64,000 bases of DNA from Phytohabitans maris. Lineage in GTDB: Bacteria; Actinomycetota; Actinomycetes; Mycobacteriales; Micromonosporaceae. Positions 56,512-64,000 of the stretch are shown one piece after another (positions within the stretch are counted from its first letter, which is position 1; each line of letters opens with the position of its first letter). Below the pieces are notes generated by a model, which was given only the letters and a program-made list of their open reading frames with translations, was not told the origin of the DNA and ran no database searches. The position numbers were made by a program, and so were the translations under genes. The DNA lies in NCBI RefSeq assembly GCF_031085175.1, contig NZ_JAVHUY010000006.1, positions 62,001 to 126,000 of the forward strand, read 5' to 3'.

Positions 56512-57681
56512 ATGCGGATCCAGCACCTCGGCCGCGCGCTGCTCGGGGCTGGCCTCGCCGCCGTCCTGGCCGTCGCGCCGGTCACCAGCGCCGCCGCGGG
56601 GGCGGCGCCGGCGGGCGGCGATCGGCGGGTGTTGCAGCGGGCCGCCGACGACCTGCGTGACCTCGGGGTGACCGGGGTGCAGGGGATCGCCGCCGACGGG
56701 CGGCGCACCAGCACGGCGCGCTCCGGTGTGGCCGACATCCGCACCGGCGCGCCCGTGCCGCACGACGGGTACTTCCGGATGGGGAGCAACACCAAGACGT
56801 TCGCCGCGGTGGTCGTGCTGCAGCTCGTGGCGGAGGGGCGGCTGTCGCTGGAGGACAGTGTGGAGCGCTGGCTGCCCGGCGTGGTGGCCGGCAACGGCAA
56901 CGACGGGCGGCGGGTCACCGTGCGGCAGCTGCTGCAGCACACCAGCGGCATCTACAACTACACGAACGACCTGACCGCGCTCGCCTCGCCCGAGGAGTAC
57001 CTGGAGCACCGCTTCGAGCACATGGACCCGGAGGAGCTCGTCGCGGTCGCGATGAAGCACGAGCCGGTCTTCGCGCCCGGTACGAGCTGGGACTACTCCA
57101 ACACCAACTACATCCTGGTCGGGATGATCATCGAGAAGATCACCGGCAGGTCCTGGGGAAGCGTGGTGCGGGAGCGGGTCACCGGGCCGCTCGGGCTGAC
57201 CCGGACGTACTCGCCGGGTGACGTGCCGACGCTGCCCCGGCCGCACGCCAAGGCGTACCAGCAGTTCGAGCCGGGCGGCCCGCTGCTGGACACCACGCTG
57301 CTCAACCTGAGCTGGGGGTGGACCGCCGGCGACCTGGTCACCACCCCGAGCGACCTGGTGCGCTTCTGGCAGGCGCTCCAGAGTGGACGGCTGCTGCGCC
57401 CGGCGCAGCTGGCCGAGATGCACCGCACGGTGCTGGCGGTGACGTTCCAGGACGTGTTCCCGGGCGTCCGGTACGGCCTGGGGATCATGTGGACGCCCAC
57501 GTCGTGCGGCGGCTACTGGAGCCACGGCGGCGACGTTCCCGGTATCAGCACCGTTAACGGCGTGACCGGCGACGGGAGCCACGCCGTGGTCCTGGCCATC
57601 ACCACCCGCCTGGCCGGCGACGAGGAGGCGCTCGCCGTGTACCGGCGGGCGGACGAGGCGGTGGCCCGCATTCTCTGCTGA
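56512..57681 (+). CDS. Secreted serine hydrolase, class C beta-lactamase / D,D-peptidase fold
   Basis: A 389-residue secreted enzyme. The signal ends at about residue 29. Active-site motifs: Ser92-x-x-Lys95 in MGSNTKTF, Tyr195-Ser-Asn in WDYSNTN and a His-Gly-Gly triad near the C-terminus (WSHGGD) in place of KTG. The family includes D-alanyl-D-alanine carboxypeptidases, esterases and amidases; true beta-lactamase activity is unlikely from motifs alone. GGGGGAAAGC precedes the ATG. A hairpin follows. Confidence 0.93.
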   Translation: MRIQHLGRALLGAGLAAVLAVAPVTSAAAGAAPAGGDRRVLQRAADDLRDLGVTGVQGIAADGRRTSTARSGVADIRTGAPVPHDGYFRMGSNTKTFAAVVVLQLVAEGRLSLEDSVERWLPGVVAGNGNDGRRVTVRQLLQHTSGIYNYTNDLTALASPEEYLEHRFEHMDPEELVAVAMKHEPVFAPGTSWDYSNTNYILVGMIIEKITGRSWGSVVRERVTGPLGLTRTYSPGDVPTLPRPHAKAYQQFEPGGPLLDTTLLNLSWGWTAGDLVTTPSDLVRFWQALQSGRLLRPAQLAEMHRTVLAVTFQDVFPGVRYGLGIMWTPTSCGGYWSHGGDVPGISTVNGVTGDGSHAVVLAITTRLAGDEEALAVYRRADEAVARILC

Positions 57682-57697
57682 CGGGGGAACCAGGGGG

Positions 57698-57744
57698 ACA
57701 GCCCGACCGTGACGGCGAGCGATTCGCCCGAACGGTCGGGCTGT
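57698..57744 (+). terminator. Terminator hairpin
   Basis: Perfect 13-bp arms ACAGCCCGACCGT and ACGGTCGGGCTGT around a 21-nt loop, beginning 17 bp after the hydrolase stop. Confidence 0.75.
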
Positions 57745-57782
57745 GTTACCTGAACGTGACTTGCCATCGACGGGGCCCGTTG

Positions 57783-57800
57783 GGCTTAATTCGTTAAGCC
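57783..57800. promoter_or_regulatory. Palindrome in promoter of the giant secreted protein
   Basis: GGCTTAA-TTCG-TTAAGCC is a perfect 7-bp inverted repeat with a 4-nt centre in an AT-rich patch 122 bp upstream of the GTG. The half site TTAAGCC also occurs in the LPMO promoter at 39032. Possible operator of a carbohydrate regulator. Confidence 0.4.
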
Positions 57801-57921
57801 AGATAACAAATTGCGGCGGCGGCCTCGGCGGGCCGGCGTCGCGCCCCACCCCCACCGCACCGGTCTTCGGCGAGCCGATGCGAGATCCCCCGCTGTTCCC
57901 ATCCAGCGAAGGAGCTCCTTC

Positions 57922-60900
57922 GTGCCAGTCAATCGCCGAAGCCGCCGCGCGCGCGGCGCCGCTAGACGTATGCTTTTCACGGCTGCCGCCGCCCTGCTCA
58001 CCGCCGCGTCCGCGCTGGTGGCGGGGCCCGCGCCGGCCCAGGCCGCGCCGGTGGAGCAGGCCGCGGCCGACCCGTTCTCCATCCTGGTCTTCTCCAAGAC
58101 GGCCGGCTTCCGCCACGACTCGATCCCCGCGGGCATCGCGGCGATCCAGCAGCTTGGCGCCGACAACGGCTTCACCGTCGACGCGACCGAGGACGCGGGC
58201 GCGTTCACCGACGCCAACCTCGACAGGTACGCGGCGGTGGTCTGGCTCTCGACCACCGGCGACGTCCTCGACGCCGACCAGCAGGCCGCGTTCGAGCGGT
58301 ACATCCGCGGTGGTGGCGGCTACGCCGGCATCCACGCCGCCTCGGACACCGAGTACAGCTGGGCCTGGTACGGGGACCTGGTCGGCGCCTACTTCGCCTC
58401 CCACCCGGCCAACCAGACGGCCACCATCAAGGTCGAGGACCCGGCGCACCCCTCCACCGCGCACCTGCCGGCGAAGTGGACCCGCTTCGACGAGTGGTAC
58501 AACTTCCAGACCAACCCGCGCGCCGACGTGCACGTGCTGGCCAGCCTGGACGAGCGCACGTACACGCCGGGCGCGGGCGCGATGGGCGCCGACCACCCGA
58601 CCGCGTGGTGCCACGACTTCGACGGCGGCCGCGCCTGGTACACCGGCAGCGGCCACACCATCGAGTCGTACTCGGAGCCGGACTTCCTGGCCCACCTGCT
58701 CGGCGGCATCCAGACCGCGGCCGGGGCGGTCGACGCCGGCTGCGCCGCGTCGCAGACCAGCAGCTTCGAGAAGGTGACGCTGGACAGCAACACGCAGAAT
58801 CCGATGGAGCTGGACATCGCGCCGGACGGCCGGGTCTTCTACATCGAGCGCGACGGCCGGGTGCAGATCGTCAAGCCGGACACCGGCACCACGGTCACCG
58901 CGATCGACCTCGACGTCTTCACCGGCAACGAGGACGGCCTCATCGGCATCCGGCTCGACCCGGACTTCGCCAGCAACGGCTGGGTGTACCTCTACTACGC
59001 GCCGAACGACGGCATCGCCCGCAACCGGGTGGGCCGCTTCACCGTCGCGGGCGACTCGATCGCGCTGAGCAGCGAGAAGGTCGTGCTGGAGGTGACCACC
59101 CAGCGCAACACCTGCTGCCACGCGGGCGGCAGCATGGTCTTCGACGGCGCCGGCAACCTCTACCTGGCCACGGGTGACAACACCAACCCGTTCGAGTCGA
59201 ACTCCTTCAACCCGATCGACGAGCGGCCGGGCCGCCAGGACTACGACGCGCAGCGCACCTCCGGCAACACCAACGACCTGCGCGGCAAGGTGATCCGGAT
59301 CCACCCGGAGGACGACGGGACGTACACGATCCCGGAGGGGAACCTCTTCCCGCCGGGCACCGCGCAGACCCGGCCGGAGATCTACGCGATGGGCTTCCGG
59401 AACCCGTTCCGGATCGGCATCGACAAGCAGACCGACACGCTGTACGTGGGGGACTACGGCCCGGACGCCGGCGCCGCCAACCCGGACCGCGGCCCCGAGG
59501 GCACCGTCGAGTGGAACGTGGTCACGCCCGGCAACTACGGCTGGCCGTACTGCCACGGCGCGAACTACGCGTACAACGACTACACGTTCCCGTCCGGCCC
59601 GAGCGGACCGAAGTTCGACTGCGCGGCCCCGGTCAACAACTCGCCCAACAACACCGGCCTGACCAGCCTGCCGCCGGCGATTTCGGCCACCGTCGACTAC
59701 GACTACAGCGGCAACCCGCTCTACCCCGAGATCGGGGGCGGCGGCGCGCCGATGGGCGGCCCGGTGTACCGGTACGACGCGGCGCTCGCCTCGGACCGCA
59801 AGTGGCCGGCGTACTACGACGGCAAGGCGATGTTTGGCGAGTGGAACCAGAACAAGATGTACGCGTTCCAGCTCGACGAGGACGCCAAGTCCCTTGTGGA
59901 CATCAACCAGCTGCTGGCCGGGATGACGTTCCTGCGGCCGATGGACTTCGAGTTCGGCCCGGACGGCGCGCTCTACATCATCGAGTGGGGCACCGGCTTC
60001 GGCGGCAACAACGACGACTCGGGCGTGTACCGGATCGACTTCATCGCCGGCGACCGGGCCCCGATCGCGGTCGCCTCGGCCGAGCCCACGTCGGGCCAGC
60101 CGCCGCTGACCGTCCAGTTCTCCAGCGAGGGGTCGCGTGACCCGGACGGCGGCACCCTCACGTACGCGTGGACGTTCGGCGACGGCGGCACCTCGGACCA
60201 GCCCAACCCGTCGCATCAGTACACGGCGGCCGGCAACTACACCGCCCAGCTCACCGTCACCAACCCCAAGGGCCGTACGGCCGTCGCGAACGTGCCGGTG
60301 ACCGTCGGCAACACCGCGCCGACCGTGACCATCGAGTTCCCGCCGCAGGGCGGCTTCTTCGACTGGGGCGACCAGGTCAACTACCGGGTCGAGGTGACCG
60401 ACCCGGAGGACGGCGAGATCGACTGCTCGAAGGTGACGCTGCAGACGTACCTCGGGCACGACGAGCACGCCCACCCGCTGCAGTCGTACACCGGCTGCGA
60501 GGGCACGGTGCAGACGTCGCTCGGCTCCGGCCACGGCGCCGACGCCAACGTGTTCACGGTCTTCGAGGCCACGTACACGGACGAGGGTGGCAGCGGCGGG
60601 GCCAACCCGCTGACCGGCCGGGCCATCGAGCAGCTCCAGCCCAAGCGCAAGCAGGCCGAGTACTTCTCGGCGACCGGCAAGGCGCCGGACGGCCTGGGCA
60701 CCGGTGACCCCGGCGTGGTGCGGGAGACGACCGGCGACACCGCGGGCGGCTTCCAGAACATCGGGTTCGTCGAGGACGGCGACTGGTGGTCGTTCGACCC
60801 CACCAACCTCTCCGGCATCGACACCCTGCGCTTCCGGGTCGCCTCCGGCGGCAACGGCGGCACGATCCAGGTGCGCACCGGTGCGTTCGACGGCCCGCTG

Positions 60901-63738
60901 CTGCTCACCGCGACGGTGCCGGCGACCGGCGACTGGCAGGTGTACACCGACGTCTCGGTCGACCTTCCGGCGCCGCAGGCGAGCACCGGGCCGCTCTACT
61001 TCGTGGCCCGCAACAACCCCGGCGACACGGGCGGGGGCGGCCTGCTCAACGTGAACTGGGTCGACTTCCTCGGCCGCGGCGTGACCGACAACGCGCCACC
61101 GGTGGTGAGCGTCTCGGCGACCCCGACCACGGGCACCGCGCCGGTGAACGTGGAGTTCACCGGTACCGCCACGGACGCGGAGGGCGACACGCCGCTCACG
61201 TACGCCTGGGACTTCGGTGACGGCGGGACGGCGGACACGCTGAACGCCACGCACACCTACACCGCGCCGGGTACGTTCACCGCCACGCTGACGGTGACCG
61301 ACGCCCGGGGTGCCAAGGCGTACGGGACCGTGCCCATCAAGGTGGACGCGCCGAACACGTCCTGCTTCGGGGCGCGCTCGGACGACTTCCTCGGCTCCAC
61401 TCTGGACAAGACCCGCTGGTCCACAGTGGTCCGCGAGAACCAGCTCTACTCCGTACAGGGTGGGTCGCTGGTCCTGCCCACCGGAGTGGGTGACCTCTAC
61501 GGCAGCCGCAACGACGCCACCAACCTCGTGCTCCAGCCCGCGCCCAGCGGTGCCTGGCAGGCCACGACGAAGCTGACGCTCGCGACGGCGGAGAACTACC
61601 AGCAGGCCGGGCTCCTGGTGTACGGCGACGACGAGAACTACGCCAAGCTCGACGTGCTCTTCTCCGGCAGCCGCCGGCTCGAGTTCATCCGGGAGACGGC
61701 CGGTACCCCGCGCAACGAGGGTGCCGACAGCGCCGCCGCACCGACCGGGTCGGACCCGATCTACCTGCGGCTGACCAGTGACGGGACCAACCTGACCGCG
61801 TCGTTCTCGGCCGACGGCCAGACCTTCACCCCGGTGGGCCGGGCGGCCGCGCTGGCCGGCATCACCAACCCGAAGGTGGGCCTGTTCGCCCTCCAGGGCG
61901 GCACGACCGCGCCGGTGGTCGACGCGACGTTCGACTGGTTCCAGATCACGCCGGACGAGCCGGCCGGTCCGGTGAACCCGTCCGACGAGTTCGACGGCAC
62001 CAGCCTGGACAAGTGCCGCTGGGACGCGATCGTCCGCGAGGACCCGGCCGCGTACCGGGTGCAGGGCGGTTCGCTCCATGTCGACGTGCCGAACGGCGAC
62101 ATCTACACGGGCAACAACACCGGTCCGACGAACTTCATCCTCCAGCAGGCGCCAGCGGGTGACTGGGTCCTGGAGACGAAGGTCGACGGAAGCCTGTTGA
62201 ACGAGCAGTACCAGCAGGCCGGTCTGCTCGTGTACGCCGACGACGACAACTACCTGAAGCTCGACTACATCGTGGACAACACGGCCGGGCAGCCGGTGAC
62301 GCGGCGGATCGAGTTCCGCAGCGAGATCGGCAGCGCGGTGCAGAATCCACAGCCCCAGGTCACCAACCTCACCGGCGCGGTGTGGTACCTGCGGCTGGCC
62401 AGGGTGGGCGACGTCTACACCGCGTCGTACTCGGCGGACGGGCAGACCTGGACCGCGTTCGAGCCGCTGACCAGTACGGCGGTGGGCGCGACCCCGAAGG
62501 TGGGCCTGTTCTCGCTCGGCGCGGCGCAGACCGCCAGCAAGACGGTCTCGTTCGACTACTTCCGGCTGAGCACGGAGGCTGAGGACGGCACCGCGCCGGT
62601 GACGGTCTCCACGGTGGACGGTACGGCGGTCGAGGGCTGGTACACCGGGCCCGCGACGGTCACGCTGGCCGCCACGGACAACGAGGGCGGCAGCGGGGTG
62701 GCCCGCACCGAGTACCAGCTCGACGCCGCCACGACCTGGACCGCGTACACCGAGCCGATCCTGGTGGCCGGCGACGGGACGCACGAGGTGCGCTTCCGCT
62801 CGGTCGACGAGGCCGGCAACGTGGAGGCGACGAAGTCCACCGCGGTGAGGATCGACGCGACCGCGCCGGTGACCACGGCGACGTTCGCCCCGCCGTCGGA
62901 CGGCGGCTGGAACGCGGGGGTGGTCCCCGTGACGCTCGCCTCGACCGACGCCGGCTCGGGCGTCTCCACTGTGGAGTGGTCGCTCGACGGTGGCCCGTGG
63001 ACGCCGTACACGCAGCCGGTCGACGTGACCGGCGACGGCGAGCACGAGCTGCTCTACCGCGCCACGGACAAGGCCGGCAACGCCGAGACGCTCAAGTCGG
63101 CGGTGCTGCGGATCGACGGCGACTCCCCGACGGTCCTCGTCTCCGGCCTCGCCGACGGCCAGCTCTACGGCGACAGCCAGGACGTGCGGGTCACGTTCGG
63201 AGCGGTCGACCCGACCTCCGGCATCCAGTCGGTGGTCGGCAAGCTGGACGGCACGCCGTACCAGTCCGGGACGCTGCAGGTCATGTACGACCTGACGCTC
63301 GGCCTGCACGAGCTGGTCGTGACGGCCACCGACAAGGCGGGCAACGAGACGACGGCGAACGTGCGGTTCTTCGTCACCACCTCGTTCCGCGACATGCAAA
63401 ACCTGATCGACCGGTTCAAGGCGACCGGCCAGCTCTCCAACAAGGCGCACCGCCAGCTGTCGAACAAGCTGGAGGCGGCGCGGGTGTCGGAGGCGACCGG
63501 CAACGACAAGCGGGCCGTGCAGCAGCTGCGGGCGTTCGTCGGGCTCGCCTCGGACACCGCGCTGGTCACCGACCCGGACGTGCGCGCCGTGCTCGTCCGC
63601 GACGCCGAAGCCATGATCGTCCGGTTGGGCGGCGAGGCGACGGCGGCCGGCAAGAAGGCCAACGGAAACAAGTCGCTGTCCGGCACCGGCCGCGTCGAGG
63701 GCGACCCGACCCGGCTGCCGGAGGGCGGCACGCTCTAG
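57922..63738 (+). CDS. 1938-residue secreted ThuA / PQQ-type sugar dehydrogenase / PKD / CBM6 multidomain protein
   Basis: Domains in order: a signal ending AQA (41), ThuA-like domain (about 48-270), soluble sugar dehydrogenase six-bladed propeller (about 280-705; MELDIAPDGRVFYIERDGRV, GDNTNPF, RNPFRIGID, EWNVVTPGNYGWPYC), PKD 1 (713-795), an Ig-like stretch (797-905), CBM6 (908-1050; GFQNIGFVEDGDWWSFDP), PKD 2 (1057-1145), two concanavalin/DUF1349-like domains (1150-1348, 1355-1550; both with YQQAGLLVYxDDxNY), three OmpL47/Ig-like repeats (1555-1815; EYQLDAATTWTAYTEP, EWSLDGGPWTPYTQP) and a helical tail. The GTG at 57922 has AAGGAGCTCC before it. The ThuA domain is paralogous to that at 49.6 kb. 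It would bind polysaccharide and oxidise sugars outside the cell. Confidence 0.93.
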   Translation: MPVNRRSRRARGAARRMLFTAAAALLTAASALVAGPAPAQAAPVEQAAADPFSILVFSKTAGFRHDSIPAGIAAIQQLGADNGFTVDATEDAGAFTDANLDRYAAVVWLSTTGDVLDADQQAAFERYIRGGGGYAGIHAASDTEYSWAWYGDLVGAYFASHPANQTATIKVEDPAHPSTAHLPAKWTRFDEWYNFQTNPRADVHVLASLDERTYTPGAGAMGADHPTAWCHDFDGGRAWYTGSGHTIESYSEPDFLAHLLGGIQTAAGAVDAGCAASQTSSFEKVTLDSNTQNPMELDIAPDGRVFYIERDGRVQIVKPDTGTTVTAIDLDVFTGNEDGLIGIRLDPDFASNGWVYLYYAPNDGIARNRVGRFTVAGDSIALSSEKVVLEVTTQRNTCCHAGGSMVFDGAGNLYLATGDNTNPFESNSFNPIDERPGRQDYDAQRTSGNTNDLRGKVIRIHPEDDGTYTIPEGNLFPPGTAQTRPEIYAMGFRNPFRIGIDKQTDTLYVGDYGPDAGAANPDRGPEGTVEWNVVTPGNYGWPYCHGANYAYNDYTFPSGPSGPKFDCAAPVNNSPNNTGLTSLPPAISATVDYDYSGNPLYPEIGGGGAPMGGPVYRYDAALASDRKWPAYYDGKAMFGEWNQNKMYAFQLDEDAKSLVDINQLLAGMTFLRPMDFEFGPDGALYIIEWGTGFGGNNDDSGVYRIDFIAGDRAPIAVASAEPTSGQPPLTVQFSSEGSRDPDGGTLTYAWTFGDGGTSDQPNPSHQYTAAGNYTAQLTVTNPKGRTAVANVPVTVGNTAPTVTIEFPPQGGFFDWGDQVNYRVEVTDPEDGEIDCSKVTLQTYLGHDEHAHPLQSYTGCEGTVQTSLGSGHGADANVFTVFEATYTDEGGSGGANPLTGRAIEQLQPKRKQAEYFSATGKAPDGLGTGDPGVVRETTGDTAGGFQNIGFVEDGDWWSFDPTNLSGIDTLRFRVASGGNGGTIQVRTGAFDGPLLLTATVPATGDWQVYTDVSVDLPAPQASTGPLYFVARNNPGDTGGGGLLNVNWVDFLGRGVTDNAPPVVSVSATPTTGTAPVNVEFTGTATDAEGDTPLTYAWDFGDGGTADTLNATHTYTAPGTFTATLTVTDARGAKAYGTVPIKVDAPNTSCFGARSDDFLGSTLDKTRWSTVVRENQLYSVQGGSLVLPTGVGDLYGSRNDATNLVLQPAPSGAWQATTKLTLATAENYQQAGLLVYGDDENYAKLDVLFSGSRRLEFIRETAGTPRNEGADSAAAPTGSDPIYLRLTSDGTNLTASFSADGQTFTPVGRAAALAGITNPKVGLFALQGGTTAPVVDATFDWFQITPDEPAGPVNPSDEFDGTSLDKCRWDAIVREDPAAYRVQGGSLHVDVPNGDIYTGNNTGPTNFILQQAPAGDWVLETKVDGSLLNEQYQQAGLLVYADDDNYLKLDYIVDNTAGQPVTRRIEFRSEIGSAVQNPQPQVTNLTGAVWYLRLARVGDVYTASYSADGQTWTAFEPLTSTAVGATPKVGLFSLGAAQTASKTVSFDYFRLSTEAEDGTAPVTVSTVDGTAVEGWYTGPATVTLAATDNEGGSGVARTEYQLDAATTWTAYTEPILVAGDGTHEVRFRSVDEAGNVEATKSTAVRIDATAPVTTATFAPPSDGGWNAGVVPVTLASTDAGSGVSTVEWSLDGGPWTPYTQPVDVTGDGEHELLYRATDKAGNAETLKSAVLRIDGDSPTVLVSGLADGQLYGDSQDVRVTFGAVDPTSGIQSVVGKLDGTPYQSGTLQVMYDLTLGLHELVVTATDKAGNETTANVRFFVTTSFRDMQNLIDRFKATGQLSNKAHRQLSNKLEAARVSEATGNDKRAVQQLRAFVGLASDTALVTDPDVRAVLVRDAEAMIVRLGGEATAAGKKANGNKSLSGTGRVEGDPTRLPEGGTL

Positions 63739-63747
63739 CCGCACGCC

Positions 63748-63779
63748 GTGGGGCCGGCCGGCGCACCGGCCGGCCCCAC
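63748..63779 (+). terminator. Terminator hairpin after giant secreted protein
   Basis: Perfect 14-bp arms GTGGGGCCGGCCGG and CCGGCCGGCCCCAC with a 4-nt loop, 9 bp after the stop. The next gene begins 19 bp later, so read-through or a promoter within the hairpin region must be invoked for that gene. Confidence 0.85.
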
Positions 63780-63798
63780 TCTCCAGGGGAGGCTTCGG

Positions 63799-64000
63799 AT
63801 GAGCAACAGGACCCGGGTACGGCCGCCGGCGCGCGCTGTCGCGCCGGCCGCGTCACCCGCCCGCCGGATCGCTCCCGTGCTGATCGCGTTCGCCCTCGGT
63901 GCCCTGCTCGCCGGGCCGATCGGCGCCTTGGCGGCCGGCGACTCGTCCGCGGGCTCCACGGCGGACCGGGTCGCGGCGCTGCAGGCCGAGGAGGCGAAGC
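63799..64000 (+). CDS. Exported or membrane-anchored protein, N-terminus only
   Basis: The first 67 codons of a gene that continues beyond the window. Residues 1-24 are basic and Pro/Ala-rich (MSNRTRVRPPARAVAPAASP). Residues 25-46 are hydrophobic (APVLIAFALGALLAGPIGALA), followed by AAGDSSAGSTADRVAALQAEEAK, which may start a helical domain. AGGGGAGG precedes the ATG. Too little is visible for a function. Confidence 0.75.
   Translation, partial: MSNRTRVRPPARAVAPAASPARRIAPVLIAFALGALLAGPIGALAAGDSSAGSTADRVAALQAEEAK

Noticed and set aside
56437-63744. A 2435-codon open frame on the minus strand opposite the giant secreted protein and neighbouring genes
   Set aside because: It is the antisense reading of very GC-rich codons; its sequence is Arg/Val/His/Gly-rich low complexity, crosses gene boundaries and has no domain, whereas the plus strand has clear domains, signal peptides and ribosome sites.
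1-64000. rRNA, tRNA and CRISPR arrays
   Set aside because: I saw no conserved rRNA stretches, no TTCGAAT/C-type T-arms with acceptor stems, and no regularly spaced direct repeats; the only regular array (38939-39004) has contiguous units without spacers. A short tRNA could be missed by eye; tRNAscan would decide.
1-64000. Prophage or integrative element
   Set aside because: No integrase, portal, capsid, relaxase or att-like repeats flanking a block were seen; the decayed genes and palindromes are scattered, not bounded.

Overview
The window is high-GC (roughly 70% or more by eye) actinobacterial chromosome. Several traits point to the Micromonosporaceae (Phytohabitans/Micromonospora/Actinoplanes-like): SigE-family ECF sigma factors each paired with a membrane partner, a DUF3152 protease-like protein, PadR-HAAS pairs, many TAT or Sec exported carbohydrate enzymes with CBM13, CBM5/12 or CBM6 modules, leaderless and GTG starts, and short AT-rich palindromes between genes. 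The genus is an inference. I found no rRNA, tRNA, CRISPR array, phage module or intact transposase.

Layout. 1-5.2 kb: 5'-part of a GH13 alpha-glucosidase/trehalose-synthase-like gene, a coupled pair of paralogous unknown proteins, a membrane protein, a TetR regulator and a divergent GT1 glycosyltransferase. 5.1-6.1 kb: RsbW-like anti-sigma kinase and STAS anti-anti-sigma factor. 6.1-8.7 kb: a two-gene operon of a membrane protein and a nucleoside-phosphorylase-fold protein that share an unusual glycine-rich peptide. 8.8-15.1 kb: acetamidase, flavin disulfide oxidoreductase, ArsR-type regulator, exported protein, quinone-thiol reductase and secreted pectate lyase. 15.4-23.2 kb: a coherent cluster of PIG-L deacetylase, ATP-grasp ligase, GT2 synthase, a decayed kinase/regulator chimera, an Asp-rich exported protein, an intact histidine kinase/response regulator pair, an APH-type kinase and a Ser/Asp-rich secreted protein. 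Four promoters in this cluster carry the same triple 11-bp-spaced box, so it looks like one local regulon.

23.2-32.3 kb: a repeat-rich intergenic region, M20 peptidase, secreted metallophosphoesterase, a sigma-factor chimera, a GT39 membrane glycosyltransferase, a PadR/HAAS/MDR operon and a CadD-like transporter. 32.4-39.9 kb: secreted GH30-CBM13 glucanase with a LacI regulator upstream, a Ppx/GppA phosphatase, a GT2 enzyme, a TetR regulator and a chitin/cellulose-active LPMO. 39.9-49.5 kb: DUF305 lipoprotein, beta-propeller-like protein coupled to PhoD, an oligopeptide-type ABC binding lipoprotein, a SigE-type sigma factor with membrane partner, DUF3152, alpha/beta hydrolase and NIPSNAP protein. 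49.6-64 kb: a secreted ThuA-DUF1080 protein, an amino-acid-type ABC binding lipoprotein, a small secreted 22-residue-repeat protein, a desaturase pseudogene, a sugar ABC importer (binding protein plus two permeases, no ATPase), a secreted class C beta-lactamase-fold hydrolase, a 1938-residue secreted ThuA/sugar-dehydrogenase/PKD/CBM6 protein and the start of one more exported protein.

The genes suggest a saprophytic soil or plant-associated actinomycete that degrades pectin, beta-glucan and chitin outside the cell and imports the sugars. The best candidates for undescribed biology are the 15.4-23.2 kb regulon and the membrane/nucleosidase pair at 6.1-8.7 kb. A second theme is gene decay by in-frame deletion: two chimeric genes and two truncated ones lie in this window.
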